Shown in pieces: positions 1 through 7,647 of a DNA stretch of 19,238 nt (its first letter is position 1; every line of letters begins with the position of its first letter). Under the pieces are notes generated by a model, which searched no databases, was not told where the DNA came from, and saw only the letters and a list, made by a program, of their open reading frames with translations. The translations under genes were made by a program, and so were the position numbers. The DNA comes from JAQGMJ01 sp036271855 (GTDB lineage Bacteria > Pseudomonadota > Gammaproteobacteria > Burkholderiales > JAEUOS01): positions 1 through 19,238 of the forward strand of contig DATAZV010000181.1 in assembly GCA_036271855.1 (NCBI GenBank), read 5' to 3'.

Positions 1-479
1 CCACCGTGATCTTTTTCGACAGGTCACCGGCCGCCACTGCGGTGGTCACCTCCGCGATGTTGCGCACCTGGGCCGTGAGGTTGCCGCCCATCGAGTTCAC
101 CGAGTCGGTCAGGTCTTTCCACGTACCCGCGACGCCCTGCACATCGGCCTGGCCGCCGAGCTTGCCTTCGGTACCCACTTCGCGCGCCACCCGCGTCACT
201 TCCGAGGCAAATGACCGCAGCTGGTCCACCATCGTATTGATGGTGTTTTTCAGTTCGAGGATTTCGCCCTTCACGTCCACCGTGATCTTTTTCGACAGGT
301 CACCGGCGGCCACAGCGGTGGTCACTTCCGCGATGTTGCGCACCTGGCCGGTGAGGTTGCCGGCCATCGAGTTGACCGAGTCGGTCAAGTCCTTCCAGGT
401 ACCGGCCACGCCCTGCACGTCGGCCTGGCCGCCGAGCTTGCCTTCGGTGCCCACTTCGCGCGCCACCCGCGTCACTTCC
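1..479 (-). repeat. 276-bp tandem coding repeat (92-residue HAMP unit)
   Basis: The segment from 1 to about 203 is repeated almost base for base at 277 to about 479, an offset of 276 bp or 92 codons. Differences are scattered and mostly synonymous. Identity falls sharply after about 203 and 479, where the helix between units diverges. The two copies encode consecutive HAMP units of the sensor protein. Further copies may continue beyond the left edge. Confidence 0.85.
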
Positions 480-1240
480 GCGGCAAAAGTGCCGAGCTGC
501 TCGACCATCTTGTTGATGATCTTGGCGGTGCGCAAAAACTCGCCTTCCAGCGCCCGGTCGTCCGCCTCCAGCGCCATGCTCTTGGTCAGGTCGCCCTGGG
601 CCACCGCGCCGATCACCCGCGCCACTTCGGAAGTCGGATGCACCAGGTCGCCGATCAGGGAGTTGATGGAATCGACCGAATCGCCCCAGAAGCCGCTCGC
701 ATTCTGTACCGAGGCACGCTCCTTCAGCTTGCCTTCCTTGCCGACCACGCGCGACAGGCGTGCCAGCTCGTCGGCCATGCGCACGTTCTGCTCGACCACC
801 TGGTTGAAGGTATCCGCCACCTTGCCGAACAAGCCGGTCCAGTCGTCGGGCAGGCTGGCCTGGGCATTGCCCTTTTTCAGCGAATTGAGCGCGGTCAGGA
901 TGCCGCGCGTGTTGGCGTCCGCGAGTTCGGCGCGTTCGGCAAGACCGTTGATCGCGCCGCTCACATCCAGCCAGGCGCCGCTCAACTCTTTTTGCGGCAA
1001 ACGCCGCTTGCTGCCCAATCGAGCCGGGGCATCGCGCTCCATCATGCGGATTTCATGGCTCATGCGGTCGAACTGGCTGGCGAATTCGTTGAATTCGCTG
1101 GCGATGTTGGCGGCCGGCTCCGGCCAATCGACCGGCAGGCGCACGGAAACGTCGCCGGCCCGCAAGGCCCGTAACGCTTTCCAGATAGCCTTGAACTCCA
1201 CATCATGGTTGATGCCAGGCAATGCCTCGACGACGCCCAT
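1..1240 (-). CDS. Poly-HAMP cytoplasmic sensor protein, probable hybrid histidine kinase (N-terminal part)
   Basis: The gene starts at the ATG at 1240-1238, four bases after the purine-rich ribosome site AGGGGG, and runs off the left edge after 413 codons. The visible protein has no signal peptide or membrane segment, so it should be cytoplasmic. It is built of HAMP-type units: diverged ones over about residues 20-250, then repeats with a 92-residue period. EVTRVAREVGTEGKLGGQA begins at residue 255 and recurs at 347, and GDLSKKITV occurs at 313 and 408. This repeat closely resembles the poly-HAMP array of fungal group III hybrid histidine kinases (Nik1/Os-1 type) and of their bacterial relatives, where alternating HAMP units relay osmotic or other signals to a kinase core. 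The kinase and receiver domains would lie beyond the window edge and are inferred, not seen. A chemotaxis-like or other output domain is the alternative. Confidence 0.85.
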   Translation of the reverse strand, partial: MGVVEALPGINHDVEFKAIWKALRALRAGDVSVRLPVDWPEPAANIASEFNEFASQFDRMSHEIRMMERDAPARLGSKRRLPQKELSGAWLDVSGAINGLAERAELADANTRGILTALNSLKKGNAQASLPDDWTGLFGKVADTFNQVVEQNVRMADELARLSRVVGKEGKLKERASVQNASGFWGDSVDSINSLIGDLVHPTSEVARVIGAVAQGDLTKSMALEADDRALEGEFLRTAKIINKMVEQLGTFAAEVTRVAREVGTEGKLGGQADVQGVAGTWKDLTDSVNSMAGNLTGQVRNIAEVTTAVAAGDLSKKITVDVKGEILELKNTINTMVDQLRSFASEVTRVAREVGTEGKLGGQADVQGVAGTWKDLTDSVNSMGGNLTAQVRNIAEVTTAVAAGDLSKKITV

Positions 1241-1459
1241 ATTTCCCCCTACTGCCGTTGCAAAAGGCTACTGGATTGCGCGACCACAGCGATTCACCAA
1301 CGTTTTTTTTGATAGCTGCCGCGACTTGAACAGCTTGCTTTTGCAAATTCAATACCCGGTAGTATCTATTTGATTAAAAAGGAAATCATGAAAAAGATGG
1401 GAAATTAGTTCCGGAAATTCTTACCTTCACAGGTAAATTTTTCTGTTCTCCCGCGTCCC

Positions 1460-1489
1460 TTACACGGTCGCCCCGGGGCCTGCTAGTAT
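1460..1489 (+). promoter_or_regulatory. Candidate sigma-70 promoter for the Bug receptor pair
   Basis: A TTACAC box at 1460-1465 and a TAGTAT box at 1484-1489 are separated by 18 bases. The second is preceded by TG at 1481-1482, giving an extended -10 element. Transcription would start near 1496, about 33 bases before the first Bug gene. The rest of the divergent gap (1241-1459) is relatively A+T-rich and should also hold the promoter of the minus-strand sensor gene, but I could not pick out a convincing one. Confidence 0.45.
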
Positions 1490-1528
1490 GGGCGCCGCAA
1501 AAGGACAAAAATCAACGGAGACAAACCT

Positions 1529-2509
1529 ATGCACCGCCTGTCTGGCCGGCTTGCTGCCGCCCTTTTCTTAAGCTTCGCCATTGTTTTCACCGCTGGTGCC
1601 CAGGCACAATCATGGCCGACCCAGCCAATCCGCATGATCGTGCCCTTTCCCCCCGGCGGCTCGGTGGACGCGGTGGCGCGCCTGTTGGCGCCCTATCTGC
1701 AGCAGAGCCTGGGCCAGCAGATCATTGTCGACAACCGCCCCGGGGCCTCCGCCTCGATCGGCACCGGCATCGCCGCCAAGGCCACGCCGGACGGCTACAC
1801 CTTCGCCATCGTCTTTGATACCCACGGCGTCAACCCCAGCCTGATCCCCGGCCTGCCCTACGACACGCTGAAAGACCTGCAGCACGTCATGCTGATCGGC
1901 ACCGGCCCGATGATGATCACCGTGCATCCGGGCGGTCCCTACAAGAATTTCGGCGACGTGCTGGCGGCGGCCAAGGCCAGCCCCGGCGCGGTGAGTTTCG
2001 GCACCATCGGCTCGGGCAGCCTGGGCCACCTGGCGATGACCCTGATGGGCAACCAGGCCGGCTTCCAGATGACCCACATCCCCTACAAGGGCGGCGGGCC
2101 GCTGACCCAGGACGCGGTGGCCGGCCAGGTGCCGGTGGCCATCGGCACCACGGTGCTGTTCGCCCAGCAGGTGGCGGCCAAGCGCCTGATCCCGTTGGCT
2201 GTCACCTCGCCGGCGCGCTCGCCGCAGTTTCCCGATGTACCCACGGTTTCGGAATCCGGCATTCCGGGCTTTTCCGCCGTGTCCTGGTGGGGCCTGGTAG
2301 CGCCGGCGAAGACGCCGGCAGCCATCTCCGCGCGCATGCATGATGAAGTGGCCAAGGCACTGAAAATACCGGCGGTGCGCGAGCGCCTGGAGCAGCAGGG
2401 CATGAACATCCGCGCCTCGTCGCCGGAGGAGTTCGCCAAATTCGTCGGCGGCGAGATCACCCGCTGGAATAAAGTAGTGAAGGACAACAAAATCGAGGCG
2501 GGTGCATGA
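1529..2509 (+). CDS. Bug/TctC-family tripartite tricarboxylate receptor (first of a pair)
   Basis: This 326-residue protein is of normal length for Bug periplasmic solute-binding proteins, which capture small carboxylates or similar ligands for tripartite tricarboxylate transporters or act as sensing orphans. A signal peptide occupies residues 1-26 (hydrophobic core ALFLSFAIVF, likely cut after AQA). The mature protein opens with the family hallmark WPTQPIRMIVPFPPGGSVD, followed by VARLLAPYLQQSLGQQIIVDNRPGA. Later family features include HIPYKGGGPLTQDAVAGQV and a FPDVPTVSESGIPGF segment. The ATG at 1529 has a GGAG ribosome site at 1517-1520. Its stop overlaps the next receptor's start in ATGA, so the two are cotranscribed. 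No TctA or TctB membrane subunits are nearby, as is common for this family, and the ligand cannot be predicted. Confidence 0.92.
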   Translation: MHRLSGRLAAALFLSFAIVFTAGAQAQSWPTQPIRMIVPFPPGGSVDAVARLLAPYLQQSLGQQIIVDNRPGASASIGTGIAAKATPDGYTFAIVFDTHGVNPSLIPGLPYDTLKDLQHVMLIGTGPMMITVHPGGPYKNFGDVLAAAKASPGAVSFGTIGSGSLGHLAMTLMGNQAGFQMTHIPYKGGGPLTQDAVAGQVPVAIGTTVLFAQQVAAKRLIPLAVTSPARSPQFPDVPTVSESGIPGFSAVSWWGLVAPAKTPAAISARMHDEVAKALKIPAVRERLEQQGMNIRASSPEEFAKFVGGEITRWNKVVKDNKIEAGA

Positions 2510-3492
2510 ACATGGCATTGCGTATTGGATTGCGGGCACCCGCGCTGGCCCTGGCTTGTTGCGCGGCGCTGCCGTTCTCCGCCGCACGGGCGCAATATCC
2601 CGACCATCCGGTGCGCCTGATCGTCGCGCAAGCCGCGGGCAGCGCCTCCGACACCGTGGCGCGTGCGCTGGGCTACGACCTGGCGCGCGAACTCGGCCAG
2701 CAGGTGGTGATCGACAATCGCCCCGGCGGCGCCCTGGTGATCGGCATGGAAGCCGTGGCGCACTCGGCGCCCGATGGCTACACCCTGGGCCTGGGCACCA
2801 TCGGCGCGATGACCATCAGCCCGGCGCTGGTGCAAAAGCTGCCCTACAGCGTGGAGCGCGACTTCCAGCCGATCGTACTGATCACCATCGGCCATCTGCT
2901 GCTGGCGGCCTCGCCGAAAAGCGATATCAAATCAGTGCGCGACCTGATCGAGCAGGCCCGCGCGCATCCGGACCAGATTACCAATGCCTCCTCGGGCAAC
3001 GGCACCCCCGGCCACCTTGGCGGCGAATTGTTCAAATACATGACCGGTACCCGCATCGTCCACGTACCCTACAAAGGCGGCGCGGCGGCGATCAACGACC
3101 TGATGGCGGGCCAGGTGCAGGTGATGTTCGAAAGCCTGGGCTCGATCGCCCCTTTCGCCCACCAGGGCCGGGTGCGCCCGCTGGGCGTCAGCGGCGCCAA
3201 GCGCTCGCCCGCCTTCCCCGATTTGCCGACGATTGCCGAAGCCGGCGTGCCGGGCTACGAGGCACCGACCTGGACCGGCGTGATCACGCCCGCCGGCGTG
3301 CCCAAGCCGATCGTCGCGCGGCTGAACGAAGCGATCAACAAGGCCATCACCTCGCCGGGCTTCAAGCAGCGTTTTGCCGCGATAGGCGACGAGCCGGGCG
3401 GCGGCACGGTGGAACAATTCGCCGAGCTGGTGAAAAAGGAAACGGTGAAATGGAAGGACGTGGCGCAGCGCTCGGGCGCGAAAATCGACTGA
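2506..3492 (+). CDS. Bug/TctC-family tripartite tricarboxylate receptor (second of a pair)
   Basis: A 328-residue periplasmic solute-binding protein of the same family as its upstream neighbour. The signal peptide covers residues 1-29 (cut after ARA), and the mature start is YPDHPVRLIVAQAAGSASD. The usual PFPPGGSxD ligand-loop motif is replaced by AQAAGSASD, so the pocket probably differs from that of the first receptor. Conserved later blocks are VIDNRPGGALVIGMEAVAHS, HVPYKGGAAAINDLMAGQV and AFPDLPTIAEAGVPGYE. The ATG at 2506 overlaps the previous stop by four bases (ATGA), indicating translational coupling. An ATG two codons further on (2512) is also possible. Its TGA lies inside the terminator stem that follows. 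Confidence 0.9.
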   Translation: MNMALRIGLRAPALALACCAALPFSAARAQYPDHPVRLIVAQAAGSASDTVARALGYDLARELGQQVVIDNRPGGALVIGMEAVAHSAPDGYTLGLGTIGAMTISPALVQKLPYSVERDFQPIVLITIGHLLLAASPKSDIKSVRDLIEQARAHPDQITNASSGNGTPGHLGGELFKYMTGTRIVHVPYKGGAAAINDLMAGQVQVMFESLGSIAPFAHQGRVRPLGVSGAKRSPAFPDLPTIAEAGVPGYEAPTWTGVITPAGVPKPIVARLNEAINKAITSPGFKQRFAAIGDEPGGGTVEQFAELVKKETVKWKDVAQRSGAKID

Positions 3493-3510
3493 CCCAGAGT
3501 GGGTCATTTT
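3490..3510 (+). terminator. Intrinsic terminator of the Bug receptor operon
   Basis: TGACCCA (3490-3496), loop GAG and TGGGTCA (3500-3506) form a perfect 7-bp stem, followed directly by TTTT at 3507-3510. The TGA stop of the second receptor is the first three bases of the stem. The T tract lies on the plus-strand side, so it serves the receptor operon rather than the converging monooxygenase gene. Confidence 0.7.
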
Positions 3511-3524
3511 GAAAAGTGTCGCCG

Positions 3525-4769
3525 TTACATCGTCGGGCTGTTGAATTCGCCGCCCAGGGTCACCAGGCCCCAGGTGCTCATGCCGGCGTCCCAGTTGAAG
3601 CCGATGTGCCCGGAGCCGGAATGGGCGTCGCGAAAGTAACGCTCCAGCGGGTGCCTGGTGTATAACCCGTTGGCGCCGCTCATTTCGTGCAGCGCGTCCA
3701 CCGCTTCGGTGGCGAGCTTGCAGGCGAGCGCGACATTGCGCCGGCAGCGCAGCTTGGTTTCCATGTCCATCACGCGCCCGGCCTCGGCGATTTGCGCCGC
3801 TTCCAGGCAATCGTTGCGCATCGACAGCCGGGCGAGATCGATTTTCGCGCCCGCCGCGCCGACCCGCATTTGCACCGCCTGGAAATCGCGCATGCGCGAT
3901 GCCGAGTAATTGGTGCTGCGCTCCTTCACCATCTCCACCACCAGTTCCAGCGCGCCCTGCGCATTGCCGACCATGGCGCCGCCCAGGCAGTGCGTGCCGA
4001 GCGCCCCCAGCGAGAGCTGGTAGACCGGATTGGTGTTGAGCTGGTAGCCGGGAAACGTGGGGCCGCCACGCGCGGTGTACATCGAAAGCGCGCGATGCTC
4101 CGGCACGAACACCTCGTCGACCTTCACCGAATTGCTGCCGGTGCCGCGCATGCCCATGGTGTCCCAGTCGGACACGATTTCATAGTCCGAAGCCGGCAGC
4201 AGGCACATGCGGTGGTCGATCACTTTCTCGCCATCGCGCACGATGCAGGCGAGCATGTTCCAGCCCGAGGGGTCGACCGAGGAGGAGAAATTCCACAGCC
4301 CCGAGAGCACCACGCCGCCATCGACCTTGCGTGCGCGGCCCTGGGGGTAGGCGATGCCGGAGGCGATCAACGCGTCCGGATTGTCGCCCCACACTTCTTC
4401 CTGCGCCTTTGGATCGTAGAGCGCCAGCATCCAGTGGTGCACCGCCAGGTTGCCGAAGTTCCAGCCGGTTGAAGCGTCGGCACGGCCAAGCATCTCGGGC
4501 AGGTCGAAATAGGCGACAAAGGGCAATTCCATCCCGCCCCAGCGCTTCGGCTGCAGGGCGCGCAACAGGCCGCTTTCGTGCAGCAGGTTTTCGATTTCCG
4601 GGGTCATGCGTTTTGCCGCCTCAGAGGCGCCGGCGAGTTTGCGCAACTCCGGCAGCAGGGCGCGCGCACGGCGCATCGCTTCGTCGTAGCCGACGTCCGA
4701 AAAGCTGCGCGCGGGCTCGCGGCGCGGGGCCGCGGCGGAACCGGATACATCACGCAGATGCGTGGCCAT
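3525..4769 (-). CDS. Flavin-dependent monooxygenase, acyl-CoA dehydrogenase fold (HsaA/HpaH-like)
   Basis: This 414-residue protein belongs to the acyl-CoA-dehydrogenase-fold (group D) flavin monooxygenases, such as HsaA and the C2 oxygenase of p-hydroxyphenylacetate hydroxylase. These use reduced flavin supplied by a separate reductase to hydroxylate aromatic or related substrates. Supporting features are GLWNFSSSVDPSGWNML (residues 157-173), WDTMGMRGTGSNSVKVDEVF (202-221) with the family's GTGS turn, and a C-terminal MSGANGLYTRHPLERYFRD block (363-381) followed by H383 and H388. There is no obvious catalytic glutamate arrangement of a true acyl-CoA dehydrogenase, but I cannot exclude one. 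The start is the ATG at 4769, seven bases after a strong GGAGGG; the longer open frame to 5015 would overlap the VOC gene. It lies 62 bp downstream of that gene, probably in one transcript. No flavin reductase is present nearby. Confidence 0.8.
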   Translation of the reverse strand: MATHLRDVSGSAAAPRREPARSFSDVGYDEAMRRARALLPELRKLAGASEAAKRMTPEIENLLHESGLLRALQPKRWGGMELPFVAYFDLPEMLGRADASTGWNFGNLAVHHWMLALYDPKAQEEVWGDNPDALIASGIAYPQGRARKVDGGVVLSGLWNFSSSVDPSGWNMLACIVRDGEKVIDHRMCLLPASDYEIVSDWDTMGMRGTGSNSVKVDEVFVPEHRALSMYTARGGPTFPGYQLNTNPVYQLSLGALGTHCLGGAMVGNAQGALELVVEMVKERSTNYSASRMRDFQAVQMRVGAAGAKIDLARLSMRNDCLEAAQIAEAGRVMDMETKLRCRRNVALACKLATEAVDALHEMSGANGLYTRHPLERYFRDAHSGSGHIGFNWDAGMSTWGLVTLGGEFNSPTM

Positions 4770-4831
4770 GGCATTTCCCTCCAGATGTCGATACGCAAGG
4801 CGCGAATTTCGCGCCGGTTCCCCGGGCTCGC

Positions 4832-5320
4832 CTAGCGGGCAGCAGCGGCGGCGTCTTCCTCGCTGACCCGCGGCATTTGCGAATAGTCTTCGCCGCCCCA
4901 GTCCGGCACGTCCGTCAATCCGAGAAAGTTGAGTTCGATGGTCAGGCCGTCCGGATCGCGCACGAACACCTGGAACAGGTCGAATTGCGGCAGGGCGCGC
5001 GCCCAGAAATCGCAACCCATCTCCTCGAAGCGCCGGCGAAAACCTTCCGGGTCGGTGGCGACAAAGGCGATATGGTCGACCACGCCGGAGTTGGCAGTGG
5101 CCGCGTCTTGCGGCGTACCGCGATAGTAAAGCGCCGAATTGGGCACGCCGTGCTGGCCCATGTGCACCCAGATCTTGCCTTCGCGCCCCAGCCAGTAACC
5201 CGGAAAGGGAAAGTCGGGACGCGGCATTTCTTCCAGGTCCAGCGCCTTGCAGTAGAAGTCCTTGGTCTTTTGCACGTTGTTGGCGCGCACGAAGTAGTGA
5301 TTGAGTTCGGTCAGCGGCAT
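4832..5320 (-). CDS. VOC-superfamily (glyoxalase/extradiol-dioxygenase fold) protein
   Basis: A 162-residue single-unit vicinal-oxygen-chelate protein with two beta-alpha-beta-beta-beta halves. Likely metal ligands, by position in the family, are H8 (ELNHYFVR), H83 (VVDHIAFVATD) and E129 (DGLTIELNF), with H53 as a further candidate. The VFVRDPDGLTIEL segment is the standard second-half signature. The family includes glyoxalases, epimerases, antibiotic-resistance proteins and ring-cleaving dioxygenases, so the reaction is not fixed. Being upstream of a flavin monooxygenase favours a role in cleaving or isomerising an oxygenated intermediate. The ATG at 5320 is chosen because AAGGAGA precedes it by five bases; an open frame continues upstream to 5476 but has no comparable site. 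The tail beyond residue 150 is acidic and alanine-rich. Confidence 0.82.
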   Translation of the reverse strand: MPLTELNHYFVRANNVQKTKDFYCKALDLEEMPRPDFPFPGYWLGREGKIWVHMGQHGVPNSALYYRGTPQDAATANSGVVDHIAFVATDPEGFRRRFEEMGCDFWARALPQFDLFQVFVRDPDGLTIELNFLGLTDVPDWGGEDYSQMPRVSEEDAAAAAR

Positions 5321-5368
5321 GGGGTCTCCTTGTTTGGCGTCCCGGCGCCTGGCCGGGCTTGCGCTCTC

Positions 5369-5398
5369 ATTATGCGACGCAAGCCGTATAAACCACAA
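5369..5398 (-). promoter_or_regulatory. Candidate sigma-70 promoter for the VOC/monooxygenase pair
   Basis: On the minus strand TTGTGG (5398-5393) and CATAAT (5374-5369) are 18 bases apart, placing the start near 5362, about 40 bases before the VOC ATG. The match is modest. The rest of the divergent gap to 5521 must also contain the glutathione reductase promoter, which I could not identify. Confidence 0.35.
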
Positions 5399-5521
5399 TC
5401 CCCGGCCGGGCCCGCGCTGGCGTAACATGATGGAATCACGCGGACCGGGGTTGTTTTTCCCCTTGCGGATGCGCATCTTCTTGCATCTCCTTTATGGCCA
5501 GTTCTTTTTCTCGACTACCTC

Positions 5522-6877
5522 ATGCCTGAATTCGACTACGACCTGTTCACCATCGGCGCCGGCTCCGGCGGTGTGCGCGCCGCGCGGTTTGCCGCCAATT
5601 TCGGCGCCCGCGTCGCCGTCGCCGAGGAGCGGTATCTCGGCGGCACCTGCGTCAACGTCGGCTGCATTCCGAAAAAGCTGCTCTCCTATGCGGCCCACTA
5701 CCACGAAGATTTCCAGGACGCCGCCGGTTTCGGCTGGACTGTAGGCGAGCCGCGATTCGACTGGGCCACCCTGATCGCCAACAAGGACCGTGAGATCGCG
5801 CGCTTAAACGGCGTCTATGAACGCCTGCTGAACGGCTCCGGGGTGAAAATCCTCAATGCGCGCGCCACCGTGATTGACCCGCATACAGTTGAGGTCGACG
5901 GCAAGCGCATCACCGCCAAGCACATCCTGGTCGCCGTCGGCGGCTGGCCGGTAGTGCCGCAGGTTCGCGGCATCGAACATGCGATCACCTCCAACGAAGC
6001 CTTTCACCTGAAGGAGCTACCGCGCCGCGTGGTGGTCGGCGGCGGCGGTTATATCGCGGTGGAATTCGCCTCGATTTTCAACGGCATGGGAGCGCAGACC
6101 ACGCTGCTGTACCGCGGCGACCAGTTGCTCAAGCATTTCGACGCCGACCTCGGCCATACCCTGGCGGCGGAGATGAGCAAAAAGGGCGTCGACCTGCGTT
6201 TCCAGGTGCACCTGGAGCAGATCAGGAAAAATCCCGCCGGCGACCTCACCCTGGTGATGACCGACGGCAGCACTATCGATTGCGACGTGCTGATGAACGC
6301 CACCGGCCGCGCCCCCAACACGCGCAACCTCGGGCTGGAAGGTGCCGGCGTCAAGATGGGCAAGGACGGCGCCATCGAGGTCGATACCCATTTCCAGACC
6401 AGCGTACCGTCGATTCATGCCATCGGCGATGCGATCAACCGCATGCAACTCACGCCGGTAGCGCTGGCCGAGGGCATGGTGGTGGCCGACCGGCTGTTCA
6501 ATACCGCGACCCGGCGCATGGAATACACCAATGTGCCGACGGCGATTTTCAGCCACCCGAATGTCGCCACCGTTGGTCTCTCGGAAGCCGAGGCACGCAA
6601 GCAGTTCGGCAACGTGAAGATTTTCCGCTCCAGCTTCAAGTCGATGAAGCACACGCTTTCCGGCCGCGACGAAAAAGTGATGATGAAACTGGTGGTCGAC
6701 GCCGCCAGCGACCGCGTGCTCGGCGCCCACATGGTGGGACCGGACGCGGGCGAGATCATCCAGGGCTTCGCGGTGGCGCTCAATTGCGGTGCCACCAAGG
6801 CACAGGTAGATGCCACCATCGGCATTCACCCGACGGCGGCGGAAGAATTCGTCACCATGCGCGAGCCGGTGGCCTGA
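5522..6877 (+). CDS. gor: Glutathione-disulfide reductase
   Basis: This cytoplasmic flavoenzyme of 451 residues (E. coli Gor is 450) reduces glutathione disulfide with NADPH. The FAD site IGAGSGGVRAAR lies at residues 11-22. The redox-active disulfide is C43/C48 in GGTCVNVGCIPKK. The pyridine-nucleotide fold is VVVGGGGYIAVEF (170-182), with R198 and K204 after the second strand, positions whose positive charge selects NADPH over NADH. A second FAD contact is IHAIGDAIN (298-306). The C-terminal catalytic pair H436/E441 is in GIHPTAAEE. The first in-frame ATG is used; no good ribosome site precedes it, so translation may be weak or the transcript short-leadered. It stands alone on this strand between two minus-strand units. 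The stop codon lies within a hairpin. Confidence 0.95.
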   Translation: MPEFDYDLFTIGAGSGGVRAARFAANFGARVAVAEERYLGGTCVNVGCIPKKLLSYAAHYHEDFQDAAGFGWTVGEPRFDWATLIANKDREIARLNGVYERLLNGSGVKILNARATVIDPHTVEVDGKRITAKHILVAVGGWPVVPQVRGIEHAITSNEAFHLKELPRRVVVGGGGYIAVEFASIFNGMGAQTTLLYRGDQLLKHFDADLGHTLAAEMSKKGVDLRFQVHLEQIRKNPAGDLTLVMTDGSTIDCDVLMNATGRAPNTRNLGLEGAGVKMGKDGAIEVDTHFQTSVPSIHAIGDAINRMQLTPVALAEGMVVADRLFNTATRRMEYTNVPTAIFSHPNVATVGLSEAEARKQFGNVKIFRSSFKSMKHTLSGRDEKVMMKLVVDAASDRVLGAHMVGPDAGEIIQGFAVALNCGATKAQVDATIGIHPTAAEEFVTMREPVA

Positions 6878-6892
6878 ATCTTTCAGGCCACC
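6868..6892 (+). terminator. Hairpin at the end of gor, probable terminator
   Basis: GGTGGCCTGAA (6868-6878), loop TCT and TTCAGGCCACC (6882-6892) make a perfect 11-bp stem that contains the gor TGA stop. No T tract follows on either strand, so it may act with Rho, as a 3' stability element, or for both converging transcripts. Confidence 0.5.
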
Positions 6893-6929
6893 CCGCCAGG
6901 CACCCCCGCCAGGCGATCGCGCGGCCCGG

Positions 6930-7640
6930 CTACTTCTGCAACTGCTGCGCCTTGCGCAGGTTTTCGCTGTTGCGGCACTCCTTCGGCAGATAGGACTGCG
7001 CGATATCGTCGCTGATGCATACCCACGCCAGGCGCAATTGCGGCGCCGGCCGCGCTTTCGCCGCCTGCGGCGGCTGCGCGGCGGGCGAGACATTGGGCGG
7101 CGCTTCGGCAGCGCCCAGCGGGGCCACGGGCTGGCTGGCCGGGGCTTGCGCGGGCACGCCGCCGGAAAGCCGCGGCTCCCAGCGCACCGACAGCCCCGTG
7201 AGCGGAGCGAACTTCAGGTGCACCGCCACCGCGCCACCGGGCAGGATTTCGTAATCCGCCTGGCCGTCGCCGACGATCTCGCGGTCAGACTTCAGGTCCA
7301 GCGCGCCCTGCGCCGGCAAGCGCCGGTTCGCCTTGACGAACTGGGTCACCGGGTCCTGCATTTTTTGCGCGCGCTCCAGCACCAGGCGCACGGCGTTGCG
7401 CGTCGGCACTTTTTTCGATTCCTGGTATTCGGGCCAGAACATGTAGCCGGCCACGGCGAAGGCCAGGAGGCCGAGGATGCGCAGGGGATTGGGGCCAAGC
7501 AGAATGGGCACGATGGCGGCCAGGCCCATCAAGGTGGTGCACAGCAGCGGCTGCACCGGCGAGAGAAAAAACAGGATGGCGAAGCCGATCAGCGAGAACT
7601 TGGTGATGCGGCGGCTGACCTCGTGGTCGATTTCGATCAT
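6930..7640 (-). CDS. Uncharacterised inner-membrane protein with type IV pilin-like C-terminal head
   Basis: I do not recognise this 236-residue protein as a named family. Residues 14-69 are hydrophobic and can form three membrane segments, with basic residues at the N terminus, which would put the C-terminal part in the periplasm. That part (about 84-224) reads like the head of a type IVa pilin: VTQFVKANRRLP near 98-109, then LKFAPLTGLSVRWEP (142-156), and at the end LAWVC...SYLPKEC with C208 and C222 spaced like the pilin disulfide loop. A proline/alanine-rich insertion fills 160-200. There is no prepilin peptidase signal or classic pilin N-terminal helix. The ATG at 7640 lies seven bases after the glcF stop, so it is probably read with the glycolate oxidase genes. 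The pilin resemblance is my inference from motif order and needs a structure model. Confidence 0.7.
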   Translation of the reverse strand: MIEIDHEVSRRITKFSLIGFAILFFLSPVQPLLCTTLMGLAAIVPILLGPNPLRILGLLAFAVAGYMFWPEYQESKKVPTRNAVRLVLERAQKMQDPVTQFVKANRRLPAQGALDLKSDREIVGDGQADYEILPGGAVAVHLKFAPLTGLSVRWEPRLSGGVPAQAPASQPVAPLGAAEAPPNVSPAAQPPQAAKARPAPQLRLAWVCISDDIAQSYLPKECRNSENLRKAQQLQK

Positions 7641-7647
7641 GGCGCGG

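Noticed and set aside
1..552. Possible CRISPR or satellite repeat
   Set aside because: The 276-bp period is a multiple of three, lies in frame in a coding region and encodes a known 92-residue HAMP unit.
6..1373. Plus-strand open frame of 455 codons at the left end
   Set aside because: It is antisense to the poly-HAMP gene. Its apparent internal repeats are only the complement of the HAMP repeats.
2506..2595. Lipoprotein signal in the second Bug receptor (LALAC at residues 14-18)
   Set aside because: Position -3 before the cysteine is alanine rather than Leu/Val/Ile and a good signal peptidase I site (ARA) follows at residue 29, so a soluble periplasmic protein is more likely.
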